Source: Phoronis australis (lineage: Eukaryota; Phoronida; Phoronidae). From it: 64,000 nt of DNA. Location of the stretch: NCBI GenBank assembly GCA_002633005.1, contig NMRA01000217.1, positions 610,228-674,227 on the forward strand, in the 5' to 3' direction. A program made the position numbers and the translations under genes. Under the pieces are notes generated by a model. That model searched no databases and had not been told where the DNA came from. It worked only from the letters and a program-made list of their open reading frames with translations. Shown here piece by piece: positions 12,727 to 25,640 of this stretch. Positions within the stretch are counted from its first letter, which is position 1. Every line of letters starts with the position of its first letter.

Positions 12727-12958
12727 CTGAAACGAGATTATGATCTCAGGGTTAAAAAGCAGTTAGCAATAAGACGATTTCGGGATATGCAATCAAACAA
12801 GAAACGTTTTTTTGCTAACCATCGACAAAAATATTTGAAGTTGTTGTTGCATCAAAAACGAAAGTGTGGCCGTTGGATATCAAGGAAAAAAACAAACAGT
12901 ATGATATGAAACAAAACGACGTTTTTGTACGTTGACAACGATTTGAGAAGAAACTTAC

Positions 12959-12991
12959 TCGTAGTTGTTGTTGTTGTCGTTGTTGTTGATC
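12959..12991 (-). CDS. Thr-rich linker micro-exon (33 nt, Ser-Thr9)
   Basis: Acceptor TTTTAG, donor GTAAGT, symmetric phase 1 (2+30+1). The ten full codons read one Ser and nine Thr, a short ACA-rich run that probably grew by triplet slippage. Poly-Thr of this kind is a likely O-glycosylated spacer. Confidence 0.75.
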
Positions 12992-14360
12992 CTAAAACGA
13001 GAAACAAGTGCTGCTTTACTTGATTTATTATTGAATTCCCTACACAATAATTAAGGTATTAAAGTCTTAATGGACTGATGACTTACCCAGACATTCGGCC
13101 ATCACTCTCACGAGTACATGTATATTTCGTGGCGCTTTGTGAGCTATGCTGTAGTTGCATGAAAAGTTATCTGCTTTGGTACACATGTACATGTATGCAA
13201 CGCTTGGTTTGCCTGAGCTCATCTCAGTTACAACAGCAACTTTGATAAATAATTGTAGACCGATTTTAACCATCGAGAAAAACTCGGTTTCATAGAGCTC
13301 TTCGAGTCATCTGCTATTTTTTCATATATTTCAAAACCACTTTCATCAGGCACTGTGCTAATACCACTGTATGCGTGCTGATAATTAGCCTGATTAATTA
13401 CCAGAACTCAGTAATTCACGCAAATGTGTACAGCGTTGTCCACTGGGGCTCTGTTGGCTAACCGAGATTTGTTCACCCTGTTTGGCTCTTTGTCGAGTTC
13501 TTAGTATGAGGAAAAAGGCTACGTACACGTAGTCTAGTCCTTAGTGTTTTAAAACATTTTGTGTGGATCGATGTCGTAACGACCCTCTTCACAATCGACA
13601 ATTTTGTAACCTGGGGCCCGTTCTAAGAAAACTGACCTAGGTAAGAAAATAACTTATTAAACTCCAGTACTTTTTAGCACAAAACTTCAATTTGTTTCAA
13701 GTGTCTTTCAAGAAAATTGTAAAATTGACTTCGATTTTTTACTTAATTTTGACTAACTTACGGAGTTTGGATGTTGAGACAAATCTGAGACTTAGGTCAA
13801 AAAGCGATCTCAAGTCAGTTTTTTGGAATTGGCCCAGGGACTGCAATGTATCGTTATGCCAAGTACAATACGTGTCGCCAATATCGAATATTGTTACCCC
13901 AGCGTCATTGTATGGATTTCATGCATACATGGAACTCAAATTCAAAATACGTAGACCTTACTAGAAAAATCCATTGGTCAATGAGTTGAGAGTTACCTTA
14001 CTAGAAACATGTCTGGTATTTGATTGTGTATTTTGTCTAGTAAAACACATTCCTAGTGAAAATGAACATTATTTGAAATCTAGGTTATGCCTTTTTACAG
14101 CACAAAATCCCATAGATTTTCTTCTTGCATACCACTTAAGTGGCCTATGTGTGTATTGTTTATGGATTTTTTACGAGTCCGTGGTACCTCAAGTGTTTGA
14201 GATAGCTCAGTTTTTGGTGATATTTTATATGGTTTTGGTTTCACCTGCGTTGATGCAGACTGCAATATTTAAGTCATGGTCACGCGGTGCTCAGTGCCCC
14301 ACGACTCGGTCAAATTATGCCATATTTTCACATATTGAAAGTCGCTCTGTGTCAAAACCA

Positions 14361-14850
14361 GAGTCCAATTACCGACTGACATCCATTTTGAAAATACTGA
14401 TGATGCACTCACAGTTGGTGCCCCGTTTGGCTTCACTATGTACACGTGTCGTGATGGTGTTTGGATGCTACATGTATATGCCATGGCGATAGATCGTTTT
14501 GCGAATGCCTTAATTCACAGCTCCCATGTTGGAGCTGGCTCTGTAGTCGTTGCGTCACGACTTTTTACATTATGCAACATTTGTCTCGTGTGTACTATAC
14601 ATGTATATGTACTTAATGTAACTCAATTTTGTCAAACATAGAAAGTTCCCATATGTCATATTCAGTACAGTCGCCGACTGACATTCATTTTGAAAATTAT
14701 GAGAGTGCACTCCAATTGGTGCCTATTTTGTCTACACTAAGAACTCGTGTAGTGCTGGTGTTGCGATGCTATTTGCTATGCGATAGACCGTTTTCGAATA
14801 TCTTATTTCACGGGCCTCTAGTGGAGTTGGCCCTGTTACGGTTATGATGA
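14361..14850. repeat. Diverged tandem pair of about 310-bp units
   Basis: The block CGACTGACATCCATTTTGAA at about 14,375 is followed by GCACTC, TTGGTGCC and ATGCTA-ATG-C-TGCGATAGA. The same order recurs starting at about 14,675 (CGACTGACATTCATTTTGAA). The two copies are clearly diverged. Intronic position; no coding role seen. Confidence 0.55.
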
Positions 14851-15349
14851 ATAACACTGAATATTCTGTCTAAAGGCATCGGTGTGCATGTCTCACTTTC
14901 GACCTTTTTGCTCTTGATTGTATCATCTTTAAATGAGCCGGAATGTGTAATGAATATTGTGTTTTCTGATTTCACGAGAACACGAAGTTATGAGAAATAG
15001 ACCAGTTCAACTTTTTACTAGCTGAAGCAGTGGCTGCATAATCAAATCGTTTCTCAATAGACGCTGCTAAATATTTATGTATTTCTCATCGTCCAGTCTG
15101 GCAACTGTTATTCTGTAACCAATCAGATATCCGAACTTTTGTTCTGCTAGTCAGTCACCATCATTTTACAGGGCCACCCTTCTTACCTCGTACCCCAGAA
15201 GACAATGCAGATTTTCAATTAACTGATGAGTAATTTGAAATATTTAGTTAAACTATCTTCATTTCTGTGACATCAGTTGAATGGTGTATTAGAATTCATG
15301 ACAGGGACAATTCTAAAATTTGTACAGAAACAAAGAACTTAAATCTCAC

Positions 15350-15469
15350 CCGTGAAGGTGCAAAATCCGCAGAACTTTCGGCAATTATCTCTTGCCCACG
15401 ATTCGTAAGCGCCAGTACATGCAGAAGATGAGTACATTTTACAGTCATCTTTCTTATCTTCACACTTAG
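15350..15469 (-). CDS. ShKT domain exon (domain 4 in the protein)
   Basis: This 120-nt exon, symmetric in phase 1, runs from acceptor TGTGCAG to donor GTGAG. It encodes one complete ShKT module: KCEDKKDDCKMY, SSSACTGAYESW, then ARDNCRKFCGFC. The six cysteines fall in the C-C-C-C-C-C ShKT order, with the conserved Asp after the first Cys and the C--FCGFC ending. ShKT modules were named for a sea anemone channel-blocking peptide but are widespread as structural or adhesive modules. The domain context here (CAP, linkers) does not by itself suggest a venom component. Confidence 0.88.
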
Positions 15470-15909
15470 CTGCACACAAATCAATGAATTATTAGTGTGG
15501 AAATAAAAACACCAACCGTTACATATAAATGTGCAAATAAGATAAACAACAAAAAGGTTACTCACCATTTAACCGTTAGAAAATGGTAGCCGTATTGTTC
15601 GTTATTGGAAATAGAAATGATGTCTCAGCTTGTGGAGTTTTGTCAGGACGCTAATTCTTCAGACCACATTCAGATAAGATTTTTATTACGGCGTATTAGT
15701 TTTAAGCGCTGGGACTGCAGTTTGACCAGCCCCTTGGCAAGTGAAGGCGTTTTAACTAACTCTTATCAAACAGATCAAAATAGTACTTTGACGTGTTATT
15801 TTATAAGCCTGGAAGGCATGCTTTTTACCAGCTTCGCTATCCCTGCGCACTATTCATGTAGTCTACTAACAATAAAAATACGATTTGTTTTTGTAACTAG
15901 GGCACGTAC

Positions 15910-15927
15910 CTTGGACTGTAGTTGGAC
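15910..15927 (-). CDS. Linker micro-exon (18 nt)
   Basis: Acceptor TTTCAG, donor GTACGT, symmetric phase 1. It encodes PTTVQ. The exon and flanking intron resemble the micro-exon at 31,761 (SSIVQ), an older duplicate. Confidence 0.7.
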
Positions 15928-16670
15928 CTGAAATACAGGACACCCAGATCTCATGTAAGCCGTTACTTTGCACAAACATGCACGTTCAGTATTAATTAAC
16001 CCATACATACAATTTAAATATGGAGACTTGACAGATATTTCACAAGGAAACCGTTCAATCCAACATTGACGACAACGCAAACCGTTGTTCATGTCTATCT
16101 GTATATATTGAAAGGAGACTTTAGATCGCCGTGTCGTTTTTTCAGGTAACGCAATTCCATGAACTCAAACCGGTCTCCTTCACGCATAGTAAAGTTGAGG
16201 TCTGGGATCGTTTTGGATACAAAAAGAGACACGGTGGGGATCCTAACGCTTTTCGGTGTCTTTTTGTTAAACATTGTATACCAAAACAGGCATAAGAAAC
16301 AATACCACTTAATGACCCGTAAAGGGGCATTTCATGTCTAAAATTATTAAGATAAACAAGTGAAGATGAATATGCTCAATACCCATGCATATTTTAAAAC
16401 CTGTAGACACTGATTTAAAGAGAAATAGCACCAGCCTGCCTGAATGGAGAACAGCTATCAGAGGATATCAAATGGTATCTCAAAATGCATAAAAGTAGAG
16501 ACAAATTATCAAAAAATGTGCCTTTCACATCCAATGTGTCATGTCATATATTCTATTAAACTAAAGCAATACGATATACATGTTATAAGAATAACAACGT
16601 AGCAAATAAATCTGGCACTAAAAGAGGCGATCCAAATCCTCTAAAGGATACTATTGCTTGACGAAATGTA

Positions 16671-17174
16671 AAATATATATAGGTAAATAAAACAACAATA
16701 ATGGATCAACTGAAATTTTCCGATGTAATAACATCATTCGTCAACAGAAACAGAAATAAAGTATAATGAAAAATGATATGGCATACTTGCCATAATAAAT
16801 ATGATAGATTGTTACGGAAAAAATAAAACATATGATTTAAGAAGTCTTCATGTTCAATACATGTGGTGCAAGTCTGTTAAGCTTATGTATCCAAAATTTT
16901 CCCTTTTGCGTCTGTGAGGGGTACTGGGGTATTGGAGTTTTTCTATTATTTGAAGAGAAAGATGTTGTGGAATATTGTTTTTGGAATTGAAACAATTGCC
17001 TATGATATCAGAACTGTTTTTATGTATCATGTTAAATCTATGATTGTGAAACTGAGTTTGTAAATTATTGAATTTGTTCTACATATTGAACGGAACATTT
17101 TCTACATGTTATTAGGTAAATGGTATTGTTGTTTTATTTACCTATATATATATATATACATACATATATATATA
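16671..17174. repeat. Inverted-repeat pair with (TA)n end
   Basis: TATATAGGTAAATAAAACAA near 16,675 recurs in reverse complement near 17,125-17,150, giving about 28-bp inverted arms. The right arm runs into a (TA)n tract at 17,142-17,174. This may be a small fold-back or MITE-like element of about 490 bp. No target duplication was verified. Confidence 0.45.
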
Positions 17175-18677
17175 AGAAATGCAAAGCGCATGAATTATGA
17201 AGAAAAAATCATAATGTAATATGTTAGGGATTTAGGAGGAGCAAAGGGAATAATTAAACATATAGTCAACAGCGCATTTTCTTAAATTTTATACCACAAT
17301 TTTTAGAAAATGACAAAATGCGTTATCTTAGACAAGACAGAAATGACACAGAATTTCATTAATGATTTGTTCAGGATGGAAAGATCCTTGCCTGTGAATT
17401 AAACTATCTTGATAGTTTTTGTATTGCAGGCTTTTTAAAATCATGATGTGTTAAAGTTTGTATCTACTTCTAATGACGACAAAAATATCTCAAATGAAAT
17501 GTCAAAAAATTCCTGAATCTTCGTGGGGAATGGATAAAATTTCTTTTGTATTTTTTAAACAATGCTGTTAAAAAACTGAGAAATCCAACATCACTAATCA
17601 TAAACCAGTCCTTAAAGCAGGTATATTTCCAAAAATTAACACTGCGAAGACTACGCATTGATACAGGTGACGAAATTGATATCAATACCAATTTCACTGT
17701 TGACGGAATTTAATGCTAGTCCATATTTGGAATCATTTAATTCATCAACAATCAGTTGCTTATCATAGCTCAATTAATTACGATGTGACATGATTCATTT
17801 TTGTTTGTTTATCTTGTTTATTCAATGCACTGTGGCTTTCAGTGGTGTAACCCATCTTTATTCCATGTATTTGAAAAAACTGATATTGTTTACGTCACGT
17901 AATCAACTATGATAAACGGGAAAGTAGAGCCAATGGATATCCCAAAGTAGAGGCCGTATACAACTGTAGAAGCCCCATTTCACAGTTCGGGAGCAGTCTC
18001 CTGGTAGAGTAAATTCGCGAGTGCAATGGCAATTTGACTCATTCGTTTAGGTTACTTAAATCAGTAATCCTAGGTTTCGTTCCTGAAAAAGCGGTTTTAC
18101 TGCTCTAAAAGAGAAAAGATTTACAGATGAAAATTCCTTTGCAAGGTGATCAGGCGACCAGTTTGGGCCTCGCCGAAGTTTCAGTCATCATACATGTAAA
18201 TAGCTCAAGATAAGTAGAGTCCTCTGCCAGCAAAATCAGCCAAAATCTAGTTCAAATCCAACAAAAACGTTTCGTTGTGGATGCATACAGTATATCTACA
18301 CTGAAAGCTAAAAGGTCTTAACAGGAAATTGAGACCTAATAAAAAGCAAGCGTTTTTCATTGAGCCAATTGTCTGCTTGCAGCGATCAACTCTCGTTGGG
18401 ACCTCCTCTGATGAAATGAATTCTTGTTAGGATATAGCGGTAGAATTCTTAAATATGTGGGATAACCTATATTTACATGTCATAACGGTGCTTGCGATCT
18501 ATCTAATAAAAGACTTATACATTTTTACAATATTTCTGTTATATCTACAATTAAATAAGTTTGTTTACTGATTTAACATTTAATTCAATTCAATAAGCCC
18601 AATCCAATATGTTAGGAGTCTACAGTGTGTGTCTTGACAATTTACAATTTGAAGGAAAGTAAAACTTTAAGGCTTAC

Positions 18678-18797
18678 CAGTAACTGTGCAAAATCCGCAG
18701 AACTTTTCGCAATTTTGTCTTGCCCAGGGTTCGTAGTCGCCAGTACATGCGGAAGATCCGTAATTTGCACAGTTAGTGTTCTTATCTTCACACTTAG
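18678..18797 (-). CDS. ShKT domain exon (domain 3)
   Basis: This 120-nt exon is symmetric in phase 1, with acceptor ATCAGCAG and donor GTAAG. It encodes KCEDKNTNCANYGSSACTGD, then YEPWARQNCEKFCGFC. All six ShKT cysteines are present. It is intermediate between the 15.4-kb domain (shared SSACTG) and the 23.2/27.6-kb domains (shared TNCA-YGS). Confidence 0.88.
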
Positions 18798-19486
18798 CTG
18801 CTGATACGTCATTGATTTACGGGAATGTAAAGAAACATCACTGACAGTTAAATGTGCAATCAACAAAAACTCTTGGCTTAACCGCCATTCAACCGCTTTG
18901 AAATCGGCTTCATATTGTTCACTATTGAGACTAAAAATGATGCTTCAGCCAGTGGAGGTTTGTCAGCTCCCTATTGCTGTAGACCACGTTCAAAGCATTT
19001 TTTGTCAAGGAGGTTTTGTTTTAGTCGCCTACTGAAATGTGAGGCGCTTCTGAACAAGAACAGACACTTTAACTGTAAATAAAACCTAACAAAAGGATGT
19101 AGTTGTACTTTACTGAAAAAATATATCAGCCGTAACATGCTTTTAGACATCTTCATTACAATTGTGAAACTTATTCTTTAAGCATATTAACGACATCAGG
19201 TGCGTTGAAATGCGATCTATAGCAACAACGCAAAGAATGTGTTCAACGGATGTTGATCAGTATCAAAATGGTAGGTAGAAGGCGCAGAATATGTCATTCA
19301 CATCCGAAATTGGTTGGGAAGGTGTTGTCGTCTACCGAGAAAAAAGCTACTCACTAAATTCCAGGGGTTACAGAAGCGAACGGGAAGGAGAAGCGGTAAC
19401 AAATCCATGCTGATTCGACGAAAAATTAGATACATGTATATACCAACCAAATAGCCACGACCAATTGTTCATAATGCAGACAGCAC

Positions 19487-19793
19487 GTGAGATGATCTAC
19501 ATGTATCTTCATGACGAATTTCAAAAGCATCCCTAAGGGGACCCCGACAACGAGACTCAAAATCATGATAATGCATACTTCGGAAAGTCTCCGATGACTC
19601 AAGAAACAAGATGAAGAAAAAATCGAAGAATTCGAAAACNGTGAGATGATCTACATGTATCTTCATGACGAATTTCAAAAGCCTCCCTAAGGGGACCCCG
19701 ACAACGAGACTCAAAGTGATGATAATGCATACTTCGGAAAGTCTCCGATGACTCAAGAAACAAGATGAAGAAAAAATCGAAGAATTCGAAAAC
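19487..19793. repeat. 153-bp direct repeat around a single N (assembly artefact)
   Basis: Positions 19,487-19,639 and 19,641-19,793 are almost identical (a few substitutions) and are separated by one N at 19,640. The paralogous unit at about 24.03-24.21 kb has only one copy. Most likely two overlapping contig ends or two alleles were laid end to end. Confidence 0.85.
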
Positions 19794-20594
19794 ATCCATC
19801 GAATTTCACAAAAATCTTTCCAGATAGAGAGCAGCCATATCTGACATCAACGAAAACATGAAAGATGTCAGGCACAACAACATATGGCGCCTGATTCCAT
19901 CCGAAAACCAAAATGTCAAGCTATGGACGAGACTCATAAACATCTCATATCCATCATACGAAAATGCGACCTGTAATAAGAAAATGAAAGGACAACAAAC
20001 GTGGAGCCGGAAGTAAGTCGATAACAGAACAGTCCTTGTTCAAGTTCATGTTGAGTGTTCCGAAAACATTGAGTTGGTTCCAGAAAAAGACTCCACATTG
20101 CTGTTAGCTCTTAGCAATATTCATATACTTGTACATGGACCAAATGCTGGACAGACCCGTAAAAAGACAAAAGAGATACAACAAACACAGTGGGACTAAG
20201 CATTCATCAGGATATTCTCGAATAGCTGGAGCCGGAGAACGGTAAAGAACCAGATGAAACGTTTTCTTAAGCCATCGACGAGGTCTGTGTACATGCCAAT
20301 TTTCAAAAGACTGCAGATCTAGAGCTCCGAGAAGCGAAAATTCCAAAAATCCTCTCAACAAACGTCATTTCGAGTCCGATTTTCATGTACAAACCAGATA
20401 TTGAATGGAAATTTCATGCTTATGGCTTAACCAAGAAAACAAAACCATTTGACTTGGAGAACTTTCAGTTATCCCAAGCAGAAATAGTATATGGAGGATT
20501 AAACTTGTGGATCAAGTTATATTCATGGACAAAAAAGAAAGAAAAAATTACGTCGACTGGCAACTATCAGATAAACGTACATGTAGATACTTAC

Positions 20595-20615
20595 GGGTCG
20601 TTGTTGTTTTCGCAA
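20595..20615 (-). CDS. Thr-rich linker micro-exon (21 nt)
   Basis: Acceptor TTTTAG, donor GTAAGT, symmetric phase 1. It encodes AKTTTT. The paralog at 24,995 is one codon shorter. Confidence 0.75.
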
Positions 20616-20752
20616 CTAAAACGAGATTATGATATTTGCAATTAAACAAAATATCAAATACAAATATAATAACAAGACGATTTAGGCCAAAGCAACGAAA
20701 AGACGCCCTATACGTGTTTTTGGTAACTATAAGAGTAAGCAAAGGTCCTTAC

Positions 20753-20773
20753 TTGTACTTGATGTTGTTGCAA
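20753..20773 (-). CDS. Thr/Ser linker micro-exon (21 nt)
   Basis: Acceptor TTTCAG, donor GTAAGG, symmetric phase 1. It encodes ATTSST. The exon is identical in the paralogous unit at 25,150. Confidence 0.75.
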
Positions 20774-20879
20774 CTGAAACAAGAACATATTAGTTGCTGC
20801 TTGCTTCATCAACAGATTTCGAAAATTTCGTAAACCCTCACTGAACGTTGAGGAACTGCCGCGGGGTACGTACCCGGAA

Positions 20880-21240
20880 ATTCAACCATCACGGCGTTGG
20901 GCGACTTTCACATAAGACAAATACCTACTGGACACGCGAGTCTGCTCTGGCTTAAGCCCGGTGATTGAAAACAGAAAGTGGCGTGAGAATGCCGGTGGTC
21001 TTGAATAGCGCATCGTGAGCGCGCTATCGTCATCCCTATATCACGCAAGTCTACATAACGCGCGGCACAGTTCCACGAGCGGTTATCAACGGCACAGTTC
21101 TAATAAACTTAGGGAGAGAGAGAACTTTAAGGTGAGTGCCTATAATTTCATTATTTTAGTATTTGGTTTATTTTTTATATTCGTTTACAACATACTCCAT
21201 ATAACGAAATACTTTTTACAGTAGTTAACATTATGTTTTA
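20880..21240. repeat. Dispersed repeat copy (family also at 0.53, 4.5 and 25.3 kb)
   Basis: The shared core includes GCGAGTCTGCTCTGGCT, GTGGCGTGAGAA, TTCCACGAGCGG and AACTTAGGG-GAGAG. The copy at 25,280-25,640 came with the 4.4-kb duplication. Those at about 530-760 and 4,480-4,670 are separate insertions, the latter truncated. Confidence 0.6.
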
Positions 21241-21899
21241 AGGCCTTTATTGTAAATTTCGGATAGGCAGTTGGAATTATTAGTTTATCACATTTTTGTA
21301 TATGTCACTGCCTTTTGAACCTTTAATGAAGAGTATTATCAAATGGCATCACATGTCAACTTAATATATCAAGACTTTTAATTTCGGATGAATGCATGAC
21401 TAAATTCTTCACACCAATTGAAATTCTTCACACCAACTGTTAGGCAACCATATCCTAAAATCTTTTGTCTTGATAGGTAGAAATCTTTTTTGAATCCTTG
21501 AAATTATTTCCCCTCTGGTTAAATTATTCATTTATGAACCTCTCTGATTAATTTTCTTTTCATGTTACTGTTACATCGAATAATTTTTGCATTTTCTAGT
21601 TTTAGAATTAAAAACAAATTTTTAAACCTGCAAATATGCGACATGATGACTGTCTGTGAATTAAGTTATTTATCGTTTGCTTTTTCTATAATCATACACC
21701 ACCAAGAACCGGTAAAGGGCTGTTTAATGATTTAACTCTGATTCAATTCGACTGAAAAGCTGCAGAGTTGCAGTAAATTTCATAACAATAAGCAACACCG
21801 GAGCAAATGAATTCAAACATGCGCGGTAAAACTCCAGCAGCGCGAAATCGAAGTTGGCATTCCAGGCAAGAGTTCTGTAGAGTTAACAAAAATACTTAC

Positions 21900-21920
21900 T
21901 TGTAGATGATGTTGTTGGAA
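21900..21920 (-). CDS. Pro/Thr/Ser linker micro-exon (21 nt)
   Basis: Acceptor TTTCAG, donor GTAAGT, symmetric phase 1. It encodes PTTSST. The paralog at 26,309 reads PTTPST. Confidence 0.75.
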
Positions 21921-23143
21921 CTGAAACAAAAAGATACTCTTACGAAATCACGGCTTTCTTGATCACCTAATTTTTCAAATCCTCATTGAGGGTAAGCGGG
22001 CTGTGAAATTCAACCGTCACTACCCTTAGGGGTTTCACAGACTACATTTATGTTGTACTTGCACTGAAAGTTGTCAATACAACGTATGTGACATGTTTTT
22101 TGTCTCCTATTCTACAACGACGACGAGAAAACCTAAAGACGCTTTTATTGGTCGCCAACGCATCAGAGCCTCATCGAACTATCAGCTGTTAAGTCTAACA
22201 CATTTCAATAAATGTTAATTTGATATTTAGACGTCACAGGCTTTACAATCAAGCTGTAAAATGAAACTCTGTTGCCACGTCATCCTCTTATTCAATCAGC
22301 TGTTGTTGTAGGCCTTGTTCAAAAGCCCTATTTTCATTAATGCCACTTAACCGCTCTTTACTGTCTTTTCTTTCTAAACCAAGCTAAATGAATGAATTTG
22401 CCAATTTGTCTGCGTTAATGGTTTGGTATGCTGTGCTTGATTTGTCCAGGTTCTGCTATACTTGGTATCACGCAACTTTTCATGTTTTTAGCTACATTTT
22501 GATAAATATTTCAAAACTACTTTCAGTAGACACTGCACTTATACTACTGAATGTGTGCTGATAAGCCTAGTGCATGTAGTTCCAGAAATCAGTGATTGAT
22601 AGCAAGCGTGTATAAAGAGATATCCATTCAGGCTCTGTTGGCTGACCGAGATTACACACCCCGTTTGGCGATTTGTCGAGTACACAGAATGAGCTAAAAT
22701 GGTATCTACATGTAGGCTATGTCCAGGTTATGATGTTTCATAACATTACATGTAGGTGAAGAGCACTGTAACTGTGACACTTGTTGTAGTGTCGCACTCA
22801 AACGTGTCGCACTCGACACATTTTATCTCCCAGACTGCAATACAGGGTTTTTCCAAGTACGACATTACAAGTGGTAGTTACTGATACCTGTTGTCGCCCT
22901 CGCCAATTTGAAAGGTCGTTTCTTTAGCAGGGTTTTTGGAACAACATTGGTTGAGAAATCAGACTAAGAATAACCTGAGAAATTTAAAGACAGCCAAACA
23001 CTGTGGATGTTGTAAGTTAAAAAAAAAGATCTGGAAAATAGGCGTTGTTGGCAATAATCACGCCACATAAAGCCCGCACTCCGACCGCATGACACAACCG
23101 TTCCATAGCTAGTGGAAAATGAAACTAAGAGGTTTAAACTCAC

Positions 23144-23263
23144 CCGTGACAGTACAAAATCCGCAGAACCTTTCGCAATATTGTCTTGCCCACGATTTGT
23201 ATACGCCAGAACATGCGTAAGATCCGTAACTTGCACAGTTAGTTTTCTTATCTTCACAATTAC
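23144..23263 (-). CDS. ShKT domain exon (domain 2)
   Basis: This 120-nt exon is symmetric in phase 1, with acceptor TTGACAG and donor GTGAG. It encodes NCEDKKTNCASYGSYACSGV, then YKSWARQYCERFCGFC. All six cysteines are kept. It differs from the 27.6-kb domain at only a few residues, although it carries the linkers of its own unit. Confidence 0.9.
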
Positions 23264-24994
23264 CTGTCAACACGTCATTGAATTTAGGAAATGGAAAAGA
23301 CAACACTGACAGTTTAAGGTGCAATCAACAAGAATTCTTGATTTGACCGCCATTCAACCGCTTCGAAATCGGCTGCATATTGTTCATTATTGAGAACACA
23401 AATAATAATTCAGCCAGTAGAGGTTTGTCAGGTCCCTATGGCTGTAGACCACGTTCAAAGTTTTTTTGTCCTTGAGGGTAAGTTTTAGTCACTTACAGCG
23501 ATGTGAGGTGCTTCTGTACAAGAACAGACACTTTAACTATAAATAAAACCTATCAAAAGGATGTAGTTATGCATCATTAAAAATACATCAGCCGTAACAT
23601 GCTTTTAATCAGCTTCACTACAATAGTGAAACTTATTCTTGAAGCGTACTAACGATATCAGAAGCAATGAAAAGTGATCTACAACAGGAACGCGAACAGT
23701 GTGTTCTACGGTTGTTGATAAGTATCAAAAATGGCAAGTAGATGGTGCAGAATATGTCATTCACATCGGAAAATGGTTAGGAATTTGTTGTCGTCTACCG
23801 AGAAAAAAGCTATTCACGAAATGTTCAATCAGAGATTACAGAGGCGAAGGTGAAAAAAATTGGCTTGCGAAGGAGAAGCGGTAACAAACCCATGCTGATC
23901 CGACGAAGAATTTGACATGAACCGAGAATGATACATTTTTGTCCCAGCCAAATTAACTCGAGGAATTGTTCAGTAAAGGTACATACATCTGACTAATCAA
24001 TCTATGAGTGAGAAAAGGATGACACAATGCAGACAGCACTTGACAATAAATATCTACATGACAAATTGCAAAAGGATTCCTAAAGGGTCCCGACATGGAA
24101 ACTGAAAATCATGAGAAAGCAGACATCGGAAAGTGTCCAATGACTCAAGGAACATAAGATGAAGAAAAAAATCGAATGGCAATTTCCCATGGCTTTTGAA
24201 AACATCCATAGAATTTCAAAGAAAATCTTTCCAGACAGACAGCAGCCATAGCTGACATCACAGAAAACATGAAAGATGAGAGGCACAACGGATCTTGCGC
24301 CTGCTTCCATCCAAAAACCAAAAGTTTGAGCTATAGACGAGACTCGTAAACATCTCATATCCATAATACGATAATGCGACCTGTAGCAGGAAAATGAAAG
24401 ATTAACAAATTTGGAGCCGGAAGTAAGTCGATAACAGGACAGTTGTTGCCTCAGTTAATGATAGGTGTCCCGAAAACATTAAGTTGGTTCCAGAAACAGT
24501 ATTAACAATGGTGTTAGCTCTGAGCAAGATCTACATACATGTACATACACCAAATGCCGGACAGACCCGTAAAAAGACGAAAGTGATACGGAACAAAATT
24601 CAGTGGAACTAGGAATTCATCAGAATATTCTCGAATAACTGGAGAAAGGTAAAGAACCAAATGAAACGTTTTCTTAATCAATTGGCGAGGTCTGTGTACA
24701 TGACAAGTTTCAAAAGACTGCAGATCTAGAGCTCCGAGAAGCTATAATTCAAAAACCCTCTCAACAAACGTCATCTTGAGTCCGATTTACTTGTACAAAT
24801 CACATATTGAGTTAAAATTCCATGCTCATGGCTTAACCAAGAAAATAAAACCATTTGACTTGGAGAAATTTCAATTATCCCAAGTAGAAATGAATTATGG
24901 AGGATTATACTTGTGGAACGAATTATATCCATGGACAAAAAAGAAAGAAAAAATTACGCAGACTGGTAATGATTAGATAAACGTAGATACTTAC

Positions 24995-25012
24995 GGGTCG
25001 TTGTTGTCGCAA
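24995..25012 (-). CDS. Thr-rich linker micro-exon (18 nt)
   Basis: Acceptor TTTTAG, donor GTAAGT, symmetric phase 1. It encodes ATTTT, one codon shorter than its paralog at 20,595. Confidence 0.75.
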
Positions 25013-25149
25013 CTAAAATGAGATTATGACAGTTGCAATTAAACAAAGTATCAAACAAAAATGTAATAGTAAGACGATTTAGGCCAAAGCAATGAAAAGA
25101 CGCCCTATACGTGTTTTTGGTAACTGTAAGAGTAAGCAAAGGTACTTAC

Positions 25150-25170
25150 TTGTACTTGATGTTGTTGCAA
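25150..25170 (-). CDS. Thr/Ser linker micro-exon (21 nt)
   Basis: Acceptor TTTCAG, donor GTAAGT, symmetric phase 1. It encodes ATTSST and is identical to its paralog at 20,753. Confidence 0.75.
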
Positions 25171-25279
25171 CTGAAACAAGAACACACTAGTTGCTGCTTG
25201 CTTCATCAACAAATTTCGAAAATTCCGTAAACCCTCACTGAACGTTGAGGGGCTGCCGCGGAGTACGAACCCGGAAATT

Positions 25280-25640
25280 CAACCATCAAAGATAATCTTA
25301 TTACGGCTCTGGGCGACTTTTACATAACACATCTGTATATGCGAGTCTGCTCTGGCTTAAGCCCGGTGATTGAAAACAGAAAGTGGCGTGAGAATGCCGG
25401 TGGCCTTGAATAGCGCATTGTGAGCGCGCTATCGTCATCCTTATATCGCGCAAGTCAACATAACGCGCAGCACAGTTCCACGAGCGGCTATCAACGGCAC
25501 AGTTCTAATTAACTTAGGTAGAGAGAGAACTTTAAGGTGAGTGTACATAATTTCATTATTTTATTATTTGCTTCATATTTGATACTTGTTTACAATATAC
25601 TCCATATAACGAAATACTTTTTAGTTAACACTTTGGTTTA
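25280..25640. repeat. Dispersed repeat copy, duplicated with unit 2
   Basis: Same core blocks as 20,880-21,240 (GCGAGTCTGCTCTGGCTTAA, TTCCACGAGCGGCTATCAAC), at the equivalent place in the tandem unit. Confidence 0.6.

Larger units (their letters stand above)
18640..23103 (-). repeat. Tandem duplication unit 1 (about 4.4 kb)
   Basis: The unit contains one ShKT exon and three micro-exons (20,595; 20,753; 21,900). It aligns along its whole length with 23,104-27,510, with shared exon order, intron blocks and the terminal segment ATAGCTAGTGGAAAATGA. Divergence is visible at roughly every tenth to fifteenth base, so this is a real genomic duplication and older than the single-N artefact at 19,640 inside it. 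Confidence 0.85.

Noticed and set aside
12490-12909. 139-codon basic plus-strand ORF
   Set aside because: It runs antisense over the introns around a linker micro-exon, lacks any domain, and resembles similar antisense frames at 20.6 kb only because the introns are paralogous.
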